Source of the DNA: JAUIAI01 sp049680625
GTDB taxonomy: Bacteria; Pseudomonadota; Gammaproteobacteria; Burkholderiales; Burkholderiaceae_E
NCBI GenBank assembly: GCA_049680625.1
Contig: JBAUID010000150.1
Location: 1 to 22,115, forward strand
Length of the DNA stretch: 22,115 nt
Reading direction: 5' to 3'
The notes under the pieces are model-generated. The model saw only the letters and a list, made by a program, of their open reading frames with translations, was not told the origin of the DNA and did not search any database. A program made the position numbers and the translations under genes. This document shows, piece after piece, positions 8,488 to 17,300 of the stretch (position 1 is its first letter; each line of letters starts with the position of its first letter).

Positions 8488-9396
8488 TCATCGGCTCGCT
8501 GCGTTTGCACGTCGTTCAAGTCTATACATGACCACTGACAAGGTGTAGCAGATCACAAAATACATCATCCCGGTAACGATCCAGACTTCAAAGAATCGTT
8601 GTTCAGAAATTGCGATCTCCATCGCAAGAAAGCTCAGTTCCTGAATTGAAATAAGAGCAACCAGAGACGAATCTTTAATCAATGTGATCAACTGACCCGT
8701 CAACGGTGGGATAACGCGCTGAATGGCCTGCGGCAAAACCACATCCCGCGCGACCTGCCACCGGTTCAGCCCAATCGAATATCCCGCCTCATACTGACCT
8801 TTATCGATCGATAAAATTCCGGCACGCAAAATCTCAGCGATGTACGCCGCCATCATCATTGACAAGGCAATCACCCCCGCGGCAAAGTTCGAGATGAGTG
8901 ATGCTTTACCAAAAAGCACTTCAGCAACAGCTATGGTCCGCGGTGACGCATCGTTTAAAAATGCGTCGATGCCAAGCCAGGGCATCAACTGAGTGGAAAT
9001 AAAAAAGTAGAACAAAAACAGAAAAGGGACCGGCGGGATATTGCGAATGAAGCCAACGTATGCCCAGCCAATCAGACGTGGCAATAATCGTTTGCTGGTG
9101 CGCGCAAATGCCAGAAACATACCAACAATCAACGATACGATCATGCCCCAGAATGCAATGCGTAGCGTTGTCATCAGCCCAATAATCAGCAGATTGGCAA
9201 CCCAGCTGGCTGAGCTCTCATCCCAGCGAAAAAAGTAACCAGGGATTACCGACCAGTCCCACTGGTAATTCAAGACGGACGTCACCCGATAGCCAACATA
9301 GGCGATAAGCACTAAAACGCCCCCCAGGACGACCAGATCGACCCAGGTCGCCCTCTGGCGCATGTTAACCGGCGGCGGCGGTCTTGACTCAGCCAT
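8488..9396 (-). CDS. Polar amino-acid-type ABC transporter, inner-membrane permease (second)
   Basis: A 302-residue integral membrane protein of the HisMQ/GlnP family. Hydrophobic segments are seen near residues 20-40 (VDLVVLGGVLVLIAYVGYRV), 70-95, 110-135, 155-190 and at the C-terminus. The EAA loop that docks on the ATPase is present (RAGILSIDKGQYEAGYSIGL, about 195-214, followed by VVLPQAI). It pairs with the permease upstream to form the translocation channel. The start ATG is 15 bases after the stop of that permease. The two permeases share the long insertion between the first and second membrane segments (YQWDWSVIPGYFF here, YRWQWYRVPSFFY in the partner), a feature of the aap-like subgroup of amino-acid importers and evidence of an ancestral duplication. 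Confidence 0.95.
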   Translation of the reverse strand: MAESRPPPPVNMRQRATWVDLVVLGGVLVLIAYVGYRVTSVLNYQWDWSVIPGYFFRWDESSASWVANLLIIGLMTTLRIAFWGMIVSLIVGMFLAFARTSKRLLPRLIGWAYVGFIRNIPPVPFLFLFYFFISTQLMPWLGIDAFLNDASPRTIAVAEVLFGKASLISNFAAGVIALSMMMAAYIAEILRAGILSIDKGQYEAGYSIGLNRWQVARDVVLPQAIQRVIPPLTGQLITLIKDSSLVALISIQELSFLAMEIAISEQRFFEVWIVTGMMYFVICYTLSVVMYRLERRANAASR

Positions 9397-9411
9397 TGAG
9401 CTCGACAGTTT

Positions 9412-10260
9412 TCACCGTCTGGCAACCCGTCGCTCAAGCCAGGCTACAACGGCAGACAACGGAATGGTGAGGCACAGGTACATCGCACCGACCACAAACC
9501 AGACTTCGAAACTAAGAAAAGTATCTCCGATTAAATTGCGCGCTTCTGTTGTCAACTCAAACACGGCCACAAAACTCAGAATTGCCGAGTGCTTAATCAG
9601 ATTAATCAGTACACCGGCCATGGGTGGCAACATAATCGGCAATGCCTGCGGCAAGACGACATAGCGATAAGAGTCGATTCGCGATAAGCCAACGGTTTCG
9701 GCAGCTTCCCACTGGCCGCGCGCCACCGATTGAATACCGCCCCGAATAACCTCAGAAGCAAACGCACCTTCAAAAAACGCGAGACAGATAATGCCAGCCC
9801 ACAACGGGTTATTGAACCCGAGCAGCGGCTGAAGCACAAAATAGAAGATCGATACCTGCACCAATAGCGGCGTATTACGCACCACTTCCAGGTAGGTGAT
9901 TGCGATGCTTCGCCCTGCCATGGAGCCTGAAAGCCGCAACAACGCCGTGATCAGCCCGATTATCAGCGTTAGAACCATGCCCCAGGCGGCTATTTCAAGG
10001 GTTACCAGCAGCCCGTCGGCAAGAGGCCCCCAGATAAGTTCCCCATCAATAAGCTTATAAAAGAAGCTCGGCACCCGATACCACTGCCAGCGATATTCCA
10101 TCGCCGCGGCACCGCGCCAGATGACACCAATAACCAGAGCAACCAGTATTAAAAACTGGAAAACATCAAACCAGCGCGAGCGCCACCACGGCACAGAGGT
10201 TTTGCTAATTCTCTCAGGGGCAGGACGGCCTGGCTGCGGCGCTGAAGTGGTGACAGGCAT
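9412..10260 (-). CDS. Polar amino-acid-type ABC transporter, inner-membrane permease (first)
   Basis: A 282-residue HisMQ/GlnP-family permease. A charged N-terminal tail (1-32) is followed by a membrane segment FDVFQFLILVALVIGVIW, an extracytoplasmic insertion (YRWQWYRVPSFF), further hydrophobic helices, and the EAA loop RGGIQSVARGQWEAAETVGL with VVLPQALP after it. It is the heteromeric partner of the downstream permease; together they form the substrate channel. It starts 31 bases after the binding-protein stop and is separated by 15 bases from the next permease. The ribosome site before its ATG is weak (GGGACGG about 14 bases away), so translation is probably coupled to the highly expressed binding protein upstream. 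Confidence 0.95.
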   Translation of the reverse strand: MPVTTSAPQPGRPAPERISKTSVPWWRSRWFDVFQFLILVALVIGVIWRGAAAMEYRWQWYRVPSFFYKLIDGELIWGPLADGLLVTLEIAAWGMVLTLIIGLITALLRLSGSMAGRSIAITYLEVVRNTPLLVQVSIFYFVLQPLLGFNNPLWAGIICLAFFEGAFASEVIRGGIQSVARGQWEAAETVGLSRIDSYRYVVLPQALPIMLPPMAGVLINLIKHSAILSFVAVFELTTEARNLIGDTFLSFEVWFVVGAMYLCLTIPLSAVVAWLERRVARR

Positions 10261-10291
10261 GCGCGGTCGGGCCGTCCCGGAAAAGACTAAG

Positions 10292-11110
10292 TTACTTGAT
10301 CAACGACTGCCAGTCCCGGGTCTTGAACCACTTGTCGTGGGTCTCAGGCAACCAGTTATCGAGTGTGCGGTACAAGATCCAGTTGTTCAGAAAGTTGAGC
10401 GCATCCGGATCACCCTTTCGAACCGCAATAGACGATGCGGTCGGATCCCACGGGCCGATACCAAACGGATGGTAGAGCACATCCGGGCTGTCAAGAACGT
10501 AGTTAGTGGGTTTCGGTTCAGACGTCAAAAATCCATGGGCGTTACCGTTGAGCACATCCTGCAATGCTTGCGCATCATCATCAAACTGGCGCAACTTGGC
10601 TTTCGGAAAAAGGCGGGCAACCGTTTCACCCGGCGCAGTACCACGTTTGATAGTCAGGATGACATTAGACGAATTCCAGTCTTCCAGTGTCTTGAGGCCA
10701 TCTTTCTCTGCCTTGGCTTTATTCGCCGCCATGCCGACCTTCAGATAGGCATACGGGTTGGTGAAGTTCACAGACAAGTTACGCTTGGGCTTGAGCGCCA
10801 TACCGGTAACAATCATGTCAAACTTTTTGCTCAACAGGGCCGGAATTATGCCGTCGAAAGCGGTGGGTTGAAACTCGACCTCAACACCCATGTCTGCGGC
10901 AAGCTGGTTCGCAACATCAATTTCGAATCCGATTAAGTCACCGTTCTTGGCACGCATGGCCCACGGAACAAACGTGGAAAGACCAACAATGAGTTTGCCG
11001 CGTTTTTGGACATCTTCGATGACACCAGCATGCGCGATTTGCATGCCAGTGAGAAATACAGCCAATACAACAGCCGGGATCTTTACGATCTTCGTTAACA
11101 ATCTGCTCAT
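10292..11110 (-). CDS. Periplasmic solute-binding protein of polar amino-acid-type ABC transporter (SBP family 3)
   Basis: A 272-residue exported protein. The start is ATG 11110, with GAGGA 5 bases upstream; an upstream in-frame TTG (11140) would put non-signal residues before the signal peptide. The signal peptide is residues 1-28 (hydrophobic IPAVVLAVFLTGM, cleavage after AHA). The mature part is a family 3 binding protein: VGLSTFVPWA, GFEIDVANQLAADMGV (61-76), FDGIIPALLSKKFDMIVTGM (85-104). The arginine that holds the ligand alpha-carboxylate is kept (PKR, Arg110; followed by FTNPY). The aspartate that holds the alpha-amino group in lysine/arginine/ornithine-binding protein aligns with Ser197 (LTSEP, with Glu198 next to it). 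Ligand is therefore probably a carboxylate but perhaps not an ordinary primary amino acid. First gene of the leftward operon, divergent from the RidA-family gene. Confidence 0.95.
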   Translation of the reverse strand: MSRLLTKIVKIPAVVLAVFLTGMQIAHAGVIEDVQKRGKLIVGLSTFVPWAMRAKNGDLIGFEIDVANQLAADMGVEVEFQPTAFDGIIPALLSKKFDMIVTGMALKPKRNLSVNFTNPYAYLKVGMAANKAKAEKDGLKTLEDWNSSNVILTIKRGTAPGETVARLFPKAKLRQFDDDAQALQDVLNGNAHGFLTSEPKPTNYVLDSPDVLYHPFGIGPWDPTASSIAVRKGDPDALNFLNNWILYRTLDNWLPETHDKWFKTRDWQSLIK

Positions 11111-11206
11111 AGGTTCCTCTCTGGGGTTATTCTGGCTCAATTGTATTCAATGAGACTATTCGTTCTGGAATCCGCCTCATTGTTATCTCCGAGATTAAAC
11201 TCACAT

Positions 11207-11236
11207 TAGATTCTATACGGCGGTTAGGATAATCTA
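11207..11236. promoter_or_regulatory. Candidate operator: inverted repeat in the divergent importer/RidA intergenic region
   Basis: Arms TAGATT (11207-11212) and AATCTA (11231-11236) form a perfect 6-base inverted repeat with an 18-base spacer; the inner bases CTA (11213-11215) and TAG (11225-11227) add partial symmetry. It overlaps a possible rightward -10 box GATAAT (11228-11233), about 50 bases before the RidA-family start, with no good -35. The spacing would suit a dimeric regulator, but short inverted repeats also occur by chance. Inference only. Confidence 0.35.
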
Positions 11237-11282
11237 GCACGGTCTGCCCAAGAGCAAAGAAACCTGCGTTCGGAGAATTATC

Positions 11283-11687
11283 ATGCACAGACTCAATATT
11301 TCCAGCGGCCGTCCCTGGGAAGAAGCGCTGGGTTATTCGCGCGCCGTTCGGGTTGGCCGCCTGTTTGAAACCAGCCTGACATCGCCTTCTGCACCAGACG
11401 GCAGCATCTTGTACCCAGGCGACGTTTACCGACAGACGCAATTGTCACTAAAGCTGATTGGTGACGCGCTTGCTGAGGCGGGAATGACTTACGCCGATGT
11501 CTTTAAAACCCGTATATATATGCTGGATACAAGCCAATGGGCCGAAGCAGGCCGCGCCCATGCTGAGGTTTTTCGGGATATCCGCCCTGCCCTGTCATTC
11601 ATCGGTGTGAGCAATTTCTTCGATCCGCTGATCGAGTTAGAGGTTGAGGTTGTTGCACTTGCGGCGGACGATTCCGGGAGCCAGTAA
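11283..11687 (+). CDS. RidA/YjgF/YER057c/UK114 family protein (non-canonical)
   Basis: A 134-residue protein of the Rid superfamily, usually a trimer that hydrolyses reactive enamine/imine intermediates released by amino-acid-oxidising or pyridoxal-phosphate enzymes. Seen: YSRAVRVGRLFETS at the N-terminus, GDVYRQTQLSLKLIGDALAEAGMTYADVFKTRIYML (46-81; quoted as GDVYRQTQLSL and AGMTYADVFKTRIYML), RPALSFIGV and LIELEVEVVALA at the end, with the conserved Glu120. The active-site arginine of true RidA (in the PAR motif) aligns with Leu104 in PAL, so imine deaminase activity is uncertain; Arg-less Rid subgroups often sit in catabolic operons with unknown roles. ATG 11283 has GGAG 7 bases upstream. 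It is transcribed away from the importer operon and converges on the 2-oxoglutarate oxygenase gene, 70 bases apart. Confidence 0.88.
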   Translation: MHRLNISSGRPWEEALGYSRAVRVGRLFETSLTSPSAPDGSILYPGDVYRQTQLSLKLIGDALAEAGMTYADVFKTRIYMLDTSQWAEAGRAHAEVFRDIRPALSFIGVSNFFDPLIELEVEVVALAADDSGSQ

Positions 11688-11757
11688 CACGGGCGCGTTC
11701 GCTCTGGTGTCGGGCGTATTCTCAGGACAAATTGATCCTGGTCAATCAGATAACTCG

Positions 11758-12732
11758 CTAACCCTGTTGCCGATAGGAGAACGATTTATCGTATCGGCCC
11801 AGAATATAGGCGCCACATTGAGTGGCTTCGTATTTCGGTTTTTCCCCATCGCGAACGACTGGCACAATCGGTGTTTCATCATTCGGGTCGACAAAAACTG
11901 CCATCGCCAGGCGCTCCCTTCCCGACGAGTTAATTACCCGATGCGGCGTCGACTGGAATCGATTATTTGTCCATCGTGCCAGTAAGTCTCCAACGTTGAT
12001 GACTAGTGTCCCCTCAATCGGGTGAGCGGTAAGCCACTCTCCGCGGCGATTCGACACCTGGAGCCCACCCACAAGATCTTGATGCAAAATAGTGATAACG
12101 CCATAGTCAGTATGCGGGGAAACCCCAAACTGTCGTTCCCCCGCGGACTCAGGCTGCGCCGGATAATATACAAGCGAGCCCCGGCTAACCGGTTTGTCAA
12201 AATGTGCCGTGAAGTGGTCGGGCGCCTGATCAAGGGCAACCGCGAACGCCCGCAACAATAACCGGCCGCACTCGTTGGCGGCGGCAAAATACGCGTTTAA
12301 AACGGGACGCATTTCCGGTACAAAATCTGGCCATTGATTCGGACTGATCATGCGGCTGCCCGACAGGTAGTCCGGATCATCGTCGGCAACATCCAGACCC
12401 CAGATAAAACTCTCTTTTAGATCAGGCCTGGCTTTCTGGTGCATTTTGGCCTGACCGATCTGCAGAAAGCCACGGTGGTGTTGCCGGGGAGCCAGACGCA
12501 GCTTGTCGTTGATTGGGTGGGCAAAGAACTTGTGCGCAACAGTCTGAGCATCATCAATCAATTGCGACGAAATGCCATGGTTTCTGATATAAAAGAACCC
12601 GATACCTTCGGCCGCATCGCGCATCGCTTCGGCCACCAGGCGCAAGCCGTTTGAGTCCTCGCCAAATAGCGGCGCGATATCGATGACCGGAATTTCTTCA
12701 ACATCAATGGTTCGTGCTTTGGCATAACTCAT
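11758..12732 (-). CDS. 2-oxoglutarate/Fe(II)-dependent oxygenase (isopenicillin-N-synthase-like family)
   Basis: A 324-residue protein with the two parts expected for this family: an N-terminal DIOX_N region (EIPVIDIAPLF, 13-23; GIGFFYIRNHGIS, 43-55) and the C-terminal double-stranded beta-helix. The iron triad is complete: His207 and Asp209 in SPHTDYG, and His264 in STPHRV. The co-substrate site is RLAM (Arg274), so the usual RxS serine is alanine; Arg still fits 2-oxoglutarate binding. The family hydroxylates or oxidatively demethylates small molecules. ATG 12732 has AGGAG about 8 bases upstream. It is divergent from soxB across 115 bases, so the two may share a regulator. A role in hydroxylating or demethylating the same N-methyl compound is an inference. 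True ACV cyclase activity is unlikely, since no beta-lactam genes are near. Confidence 0.92.
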   Translation of the reverse strand: MSYAKARTIDVEEIPVIDIAPLFGEDSNGLRLVAEAMRDAAEGIGFFYIRNHGISSQLIDDAQTVAHKFFAHPINDKLRLAPRQHHRGFLQIGQAKMHQKARPDLKESFIWGLDVADDDPDYLSGSRMISPNQWPDFVPEMRPVLNAYFAAANECGRLLLRAFAVALDQAPDHFTAHFDKPVSRGSLVYYPAQPESAGERQFGVSPHTDYGVITILHQDLVGGLQVSNRRGEWLTAHPIEGTLVINVGDLLARWTNNRFQSTPHRVINSSGRERLAMAVFVDPNDETPIVPVVRDGEKPKYEATQCGAYILGRYDKSFSYRQQG

Positions 12733-12800
12733 ATGTAACTCCTGACCGGATGTCGTGATCGTTGCCGGCTAGACTACCGGATCCGAACAGGACGCGAAAG

Positions 12801-12818
12801 GGGTCTGGTTACAGACCC
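12801..12818. promoter_or_regulatory. Perfect 7-bp hairpin/inverted repeat in the soxB leader
   Basis: GGGTCTG (12801-12807), loop GTTA, CAGACCC (12812-12818): a perfect GC-rich stem ending 29 bases before the soxB ATG. There is no U-tract, so it is not an ordinary terminator. It may be a regulator operator shared by soxB and the divergent oxygenase gene, or an mRNA leader structure. The palindrome CGGATCCG (12778-12785) lies just upstream. Confidence 0.5.
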
Positions 12819-12847
12819 AGTCCAACCGCGGCTTCATCTACAAGGCA

Positions 12848-14095
12848 ATGCATTACTCGATTTTCAACATCGCACGCAACGCACTGACCCGGCATAAAAA
12901 CTGGCCGCGCGCATGGCGTAGCCCGGCGCCGGCAACCCAGTATGACGCCGTCATTGTCGGTGGCGGCGGGCACGGACTGGCGACGGCCTATTACCTGGCC
13001 AAAAATCACGGCTTGCGGCGCACGGCGGTCCTTGAGAAAGGCTGGCTCGGCGGTGGTAACACCGCGCGCAATACAGCCGTTATTCGCTCAAACTACCTGC
13101 GCGAACCCAGCGTGCGGTTTCAGGATGCCAGCCTGCGGATGTGGGAGACGCTCGGTCGCGAACTGAACTTCAATCTGATGGTCAGCGAACGCGGGCAACT
13201 CGAAATTATTCAGACCTGGGCGAAGCTCCGTGACGCACGCCGCCGCTTACACACGATGCGGCTTGCCGGTGCCGACTACGAATTAATCAGCGCGGACGAT
13301 GTTTACGCGCGACTTCCCTGGTTGAACCGGGCCGCCGATATGCGCCTGCCGGTCCTGGGGGGCGCCTGGCAGGGGCGGGCTGGAATCGTCCGCCACGATG
13401 CTGTCGCCTGGGCATATGCGCGCGCCGCCGATAGCCTGGGGGTCGACATTATCCAGCACTGCGAAGTCACCGGGATCGATCGTGATGCGCACGGGGTAAA
13501 GGCGGTGCGGACAACACAAGGGCTTATCCGAACGCGCAAGCTAGGGATCTGCGTGGCCGGCCATGCGAGCACTCTCGCGGCGATGGCAGGCCTGCGTCTG
13601 CCAATCGAAACCGTTCCACTGCAGGCATTTGTGTCTGAACCACTAAAACCGATTCTGGATATTGTCGTTACCTGCCCGGCACTGGGCATTTATCTAAGCC
13701 AGTCCGATAAGGGCGAATTAGTGATCGGCGGCGGCCCGGAAGCCTATTCCTCGTATGCGCAGCGGGGAGGCTATTCAGTGATCGAAGATATTATCGACAG
13801 CCTGATTGAACTGTTTCCCCGTCTGGCACAGGTCAAATTGATGCGCCAGTGGGCCGGCGCGATCGATCTTTCATATGACACGAGCCCGATCATCAGCAAA
13901 ACGGCGGTATCCGGCCTGTACTTTAGTACCGGATGGGGTTCCGGCGGATTCAAGTCTACCCCCGCCGGTGGCGCCGGGCTCGCAGGCCTGATCAGCAGCG
14001 GTATGCCAGGCGATCTCATTGCGCCATTTGGCTTGCACCGATTTGAGCGCGGCCAGCCACTGCTGGAGACCGCTGGCGCATCCAATCGAGGTTAA
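12848..14095 (+). CDS. soxB: Sarcosine oxidase, beta subunit
   Basis: A 415-residue flavoprotein subunit of heterotetrameric sarcosine oxidase, which oxidises N-methylglycine to glycine with H2O2 and a one-carbon unit. The N-terminus YSIFNIARNALTRHKNW matches the family and supports the ATG at 12848. The FAD-binding motif is VIVGGGGHGLATAYYLAK (35-52) followed by EKGWLGGGNTARNTAVIRSN (63-82). His183 in RHDAVAWAYARAA matches the histidine that carries covalent FMN in corynebacterial SoxB. The C-terminal FAD segment is FSTGWGSGGFKSTPAGG. The gene leads a tight operon (2 bases to soxD). The enzyme is cytoplasmic. Related N-methyl amino acids could be the real substrate, but active-site conservation across the whole chain favours sarcosine or a close analogue. 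Confidence 0.97.
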   Translation: MHYSIFNIARNALTRHKNWPRAWRSPAPATQYDAVIVGGGGHGLATAYYLAKNHGLRRTAVLEKGWLGGGNTARNTAVIRSNYLREPSVRFQDASLRMWETLGRELNFNLMVSERGQLEIIQTWAKLRDARRRLHTMRLAGADYELISADDVYARLPWLNRAADMRLPVLGGAWQGRAGIVRHDAVAWAYARAADSLGVDIIQHCEVTGIDRDAHGVKAVRTTQGLIRTRKLGICVAGHASTLAAMAGLRLPIETVPLQAFVSEPLKPILDIVVTCPALGIYLSQSDKGELVIGGGPEAYSSYAQRGGYSVIEDIIDSLIELFPRLAQVKLMRQWAGAIDLSYDTSPIISKTAVSGLYFSTGWGSGGFKSTPAGGAGLAGLISSGMPGDLIAPFGLHRFERGQPLLETAGASNRG

Positions 14096-14097
14096 TC

Positions 14098-14358
14098 ATG
14101 CTACTTATCATGTGCCCGTATTGTGGCGATCGAGCCGTGACCGAATTTCAGAGCGGCGGAGAATTGACGAAACGCCCTGACGATCCAAATACGCTCACCA
14201 CTCGGGAGTGGAACGACTACTTGTTTTATCGGACCAACCATAAGGGAGTCGTACGCGAACTGTGGTGGCATCAGTTCGGTTGCCGGCAGTGGTTCGAGAC
14301 GCAACGAGACACCACCAACAACAACTTTGTTTCACTTACTAACGCAGAACCCGAATGA
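14098..14358 (+). CDS. soxD: Sarcosine oxidase, delta subunit
   Basis: An 86-residue small subunit of the sarcosine oxidase complex that binds zinc and stabilises the tetramer. The zinc site is seen as CPYCG (Cys6, Cys9) plus His58 and Cys62 in WWHQFGCRQWF. The middle follows the family: RPDDPNTLTTREWNDYLF. Length is slightly shorter than many homologues. GAGG lies 7 bases before the ATG, the gap to soxB is 2 bases, and the stop overlaps the soxA start as ATGA, indicating translational coupling and equal subunit production. Confidence 0.96.
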   Translation: MLLIMCPYCGDRAVTEFQSGGELTKRPDDPNTLTTREWNDYLFYRTNHKGVVRELWWHQFGCRQWFETQRDTTNNNFVSLTNAEPE

Positions 14359-17300
14359 ACAGGGCACGGCATGCCAGCATCGGGAGTTCTTTGAATCGAC
14401 AAGTCGCGGTTTCGTTCGAATTCAATGGTCGGCGCTACACGGGGTTTCAAGGGGACACCCTGGCATCGGCTTTGCTGGCCAACGGCGTTCGCGTGATAGC
14501 GCGCAGCTTCAAGTATCATCGCCCTCGGGGCATTCTGGCGGTTGGCGTGGAAGAACCGAATGCCTTTGTTCAAGTGCTGTCTCCACAGCCAGAACCGTTG
14601 GCCCTTGCAACGACTTTGAAACTGGAACCGGGTTTACGAGCCGTCAGCGTAAACTGTTACCCTGGCCCGAGGTTTGATATCGGGGCGCTGCTGGGCGTGT
14701 TGCATCGACTGATCCCCGCCGGGTTTTACTACAAAACCTTTAAATCACCCGGACGCGGCTGGCCAGTTTATGAACCAATAATCAGGCGTCTTGCCGGGCT
14801 TGGCGTCGTGAGGGTTAGCACCTCCTCGCCGGCACAAAACAACCCTGACAATACGAACAACTCGAAAAATGACAGTGGCAGTCAACGTCAGAAATTTGCC
14901 CATTGCGATGTTCTGATCGTCGGCTGCGGACCGGCAGGTACCGCCGCCGCCTTAATCGCTGCTCAGAAAGGGGTGCGCGTAATTATCGCCGATTGTCAAA
15001 GCATTGCCGGGGGTAGCCTGCCCGGTGAATGCTACGCGGGGCCGGCCCTGAGCTGGATAAAGCGAAGCCACGAAAGCATCAAACAACAAGATAATGTTCA
15101 GTATTTAACTGATACTCAGGTATTCGGATTTTATGAGCACGGCTTTTTAACGGCACTTCAAAAGAATTCGCCCAACAATACCTGCCTTTGGAAAATCCGT
15201 GCCCGACAGGTAGTTCTGGCCACCGGTGCTATCGAGCGTCCACTTGTGTTTCCGGACAACGATCGCCCCGGCGTTATGCTGGCAAGCGCCGCGTTGGCTT
15301 ACCTAAACCAATACGGTGTTATTTGCGGTCGGCGAATCGTCGTTTTCTGCAATAACAACAGCGCCTATCACGTCGCCTTTCAATTACATGATCAAGGCAT
15401 TCAGATTGCCGCTATAGTTGATACGCGAAGCCATCTCGACCCCGACGTCAGGAGTTGTGCCATATCTCGCGGTATCGTGATAAAACCGGGAAGTACCATC
15501 GTCCGCGTTTCAGCCTGGCCGATTTTGAAAGCTGTTGGGATTGCCCCGATCTCTTGTGTCAATGGAAAACAAGGCATGGTCGGCGCCACTGAAGAGTTTT
15601 CCTGTGATCTGATTGCTGTGTCCGGAGGATGGAATCCATCGGTGCACCTGCATTCACAGTCGGGTGGTCAGGTCCGCTACAACAACCGCCTCGCTTGTTT
15701 TGTGCCGGGCCGCACAGCGCAGGCCAGTCACAGCGCCGGTGCCAGCAACGGTGCGTTCAATGTTGAGACTTGTATCGATGACGGATTTCGTGCCGGACGC
15801 GACGCGCTGGTTGCCTTAGGCCACAAAACGAAGGATTTTGAACTGTCGCTTTCACTACAACGCCCAACTGAATGGGCTCCTCATACCCCGAAAGCGGACG
15901 AAACGAAAAAAACTGATAAAGACACCAACGCGACGACTAATCCGGACCCGCTTGCTATTGAGCCTTGCTGGCACTTGCCGAACCCTCGTAAGCACCACGG
16001 ATTTGTCGATTTTGCCAACGATGTTACGCAGGACGATTTAGCCCTGGCGCTGACCGAAGGTTACGAATCAGTCGAACTGGTGAAGCGTTACACCACTGCC
16101 GGCATGGGTCCAGACCAGGGCCGAACCGCCAACGTCAACGTTATTGGCCTGGTGGCAGACCTGACCGGGCGGACGCCGGACCAAGTGGGCACTACCACTT
16201 TCAGACCGCCGTTTGCACCAGTTTCTTTTGGTGCCATTGCCCCAAGCTCTCACACGCCATTGATCAGGCCGATTAGACAAACACCAATGACCGGCTGGCA
16301 CGTAGAAAATGACGCAGTGATGTATGAATCAGGGGCCGGATGGCAACGGCCCGGATACTATCCACGCGCGCACGAATCGATGGCCACGACGGTTGAACGC
16401 GAATGCCTTGCGGTACGCCTTAAAGCGGGCATCTATGACAGCAGCCCGCTCGGGAAAATAGAAATCTGTGGGCCTGGTGCTGATGATTTTCTTGATCGGG
16501 TTTACACATGCCGGGTCAGCCGCCTGAAACCAGGACGCGGACGCTACGGTTTGATGTTGCGCGAAGATGGCCGCCTCCTGGATGATGGCGTTGTCTTCAA
16601 ACTCGGCGAGAACCACTATTGGCTGTCGACAACCTCGGGCAATGCTGATGTTGTCGTTGCCTGGCTGGAGTATCTTCGACAAGTTGTTTGGCATGCACCG
16701 GTATTCATCACACCGGTCACCGGACAGTGGGCAAACACCGTGGTTTGTGGCCCGCTCAGTCGCCAGATTATCGAAGCCACGGGCACCGATATCTCTTTAG
16801 ATGTGAAGGCATTTCCGTTTATGGCAATGTCTTACGGAAACGTCGCAGACCTGCCAGCGCGGGTGTTTCGGGTCAGCTATACCGGTGAACTTAGCTACGA
16901 AATTAATGTCCCGGCGCGCAATGGGCGCGCACTCTGGGAGGCACTGTGGAGCGCGGGACAATCGTTTGGTCTGCAGGCCATTGGCTCGGAGGCAAATCAT
17001 GTCCTGCGAACCGAAAAAGGATACATATCGATTGGGCACGAAGGTGACGGCATGGCGTTGCCGAGCGACTTGGGCCTGGACTGGGCAGTCGACCAGACAA
17101 AATCGGACTTCATCGGCAAGCGCTCGCTCATCACTGATGATCCCGAGCCTGATGCCCCCAAGGCCACTCACCGGCCTAAGCTTATTGGTCTGTTAACAAC
17201 CGATCCGCAACAAGTGCTTGCTGAAGGCGCGCAAATTGTTAGTGCGAACGGCTGCTCGTCCGAAGGGTTTGTCACTGCCAGCATGTACAGTCCAACGCTT

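Noticed and set aside
10121..10936. Rightward open frame of 271 codons
   Set aside because: It runs antisense to the binding protein and first permease, both strongly supported, and has no family features.
11723..11740. Hairpin CAGGA/TCCTG between the convergent RidA-family and 2-oxoglutarate oxygenase genes
   Set aside because: Five weak pairs, an 8-base loop and no T-run; too weak to call a terminator.
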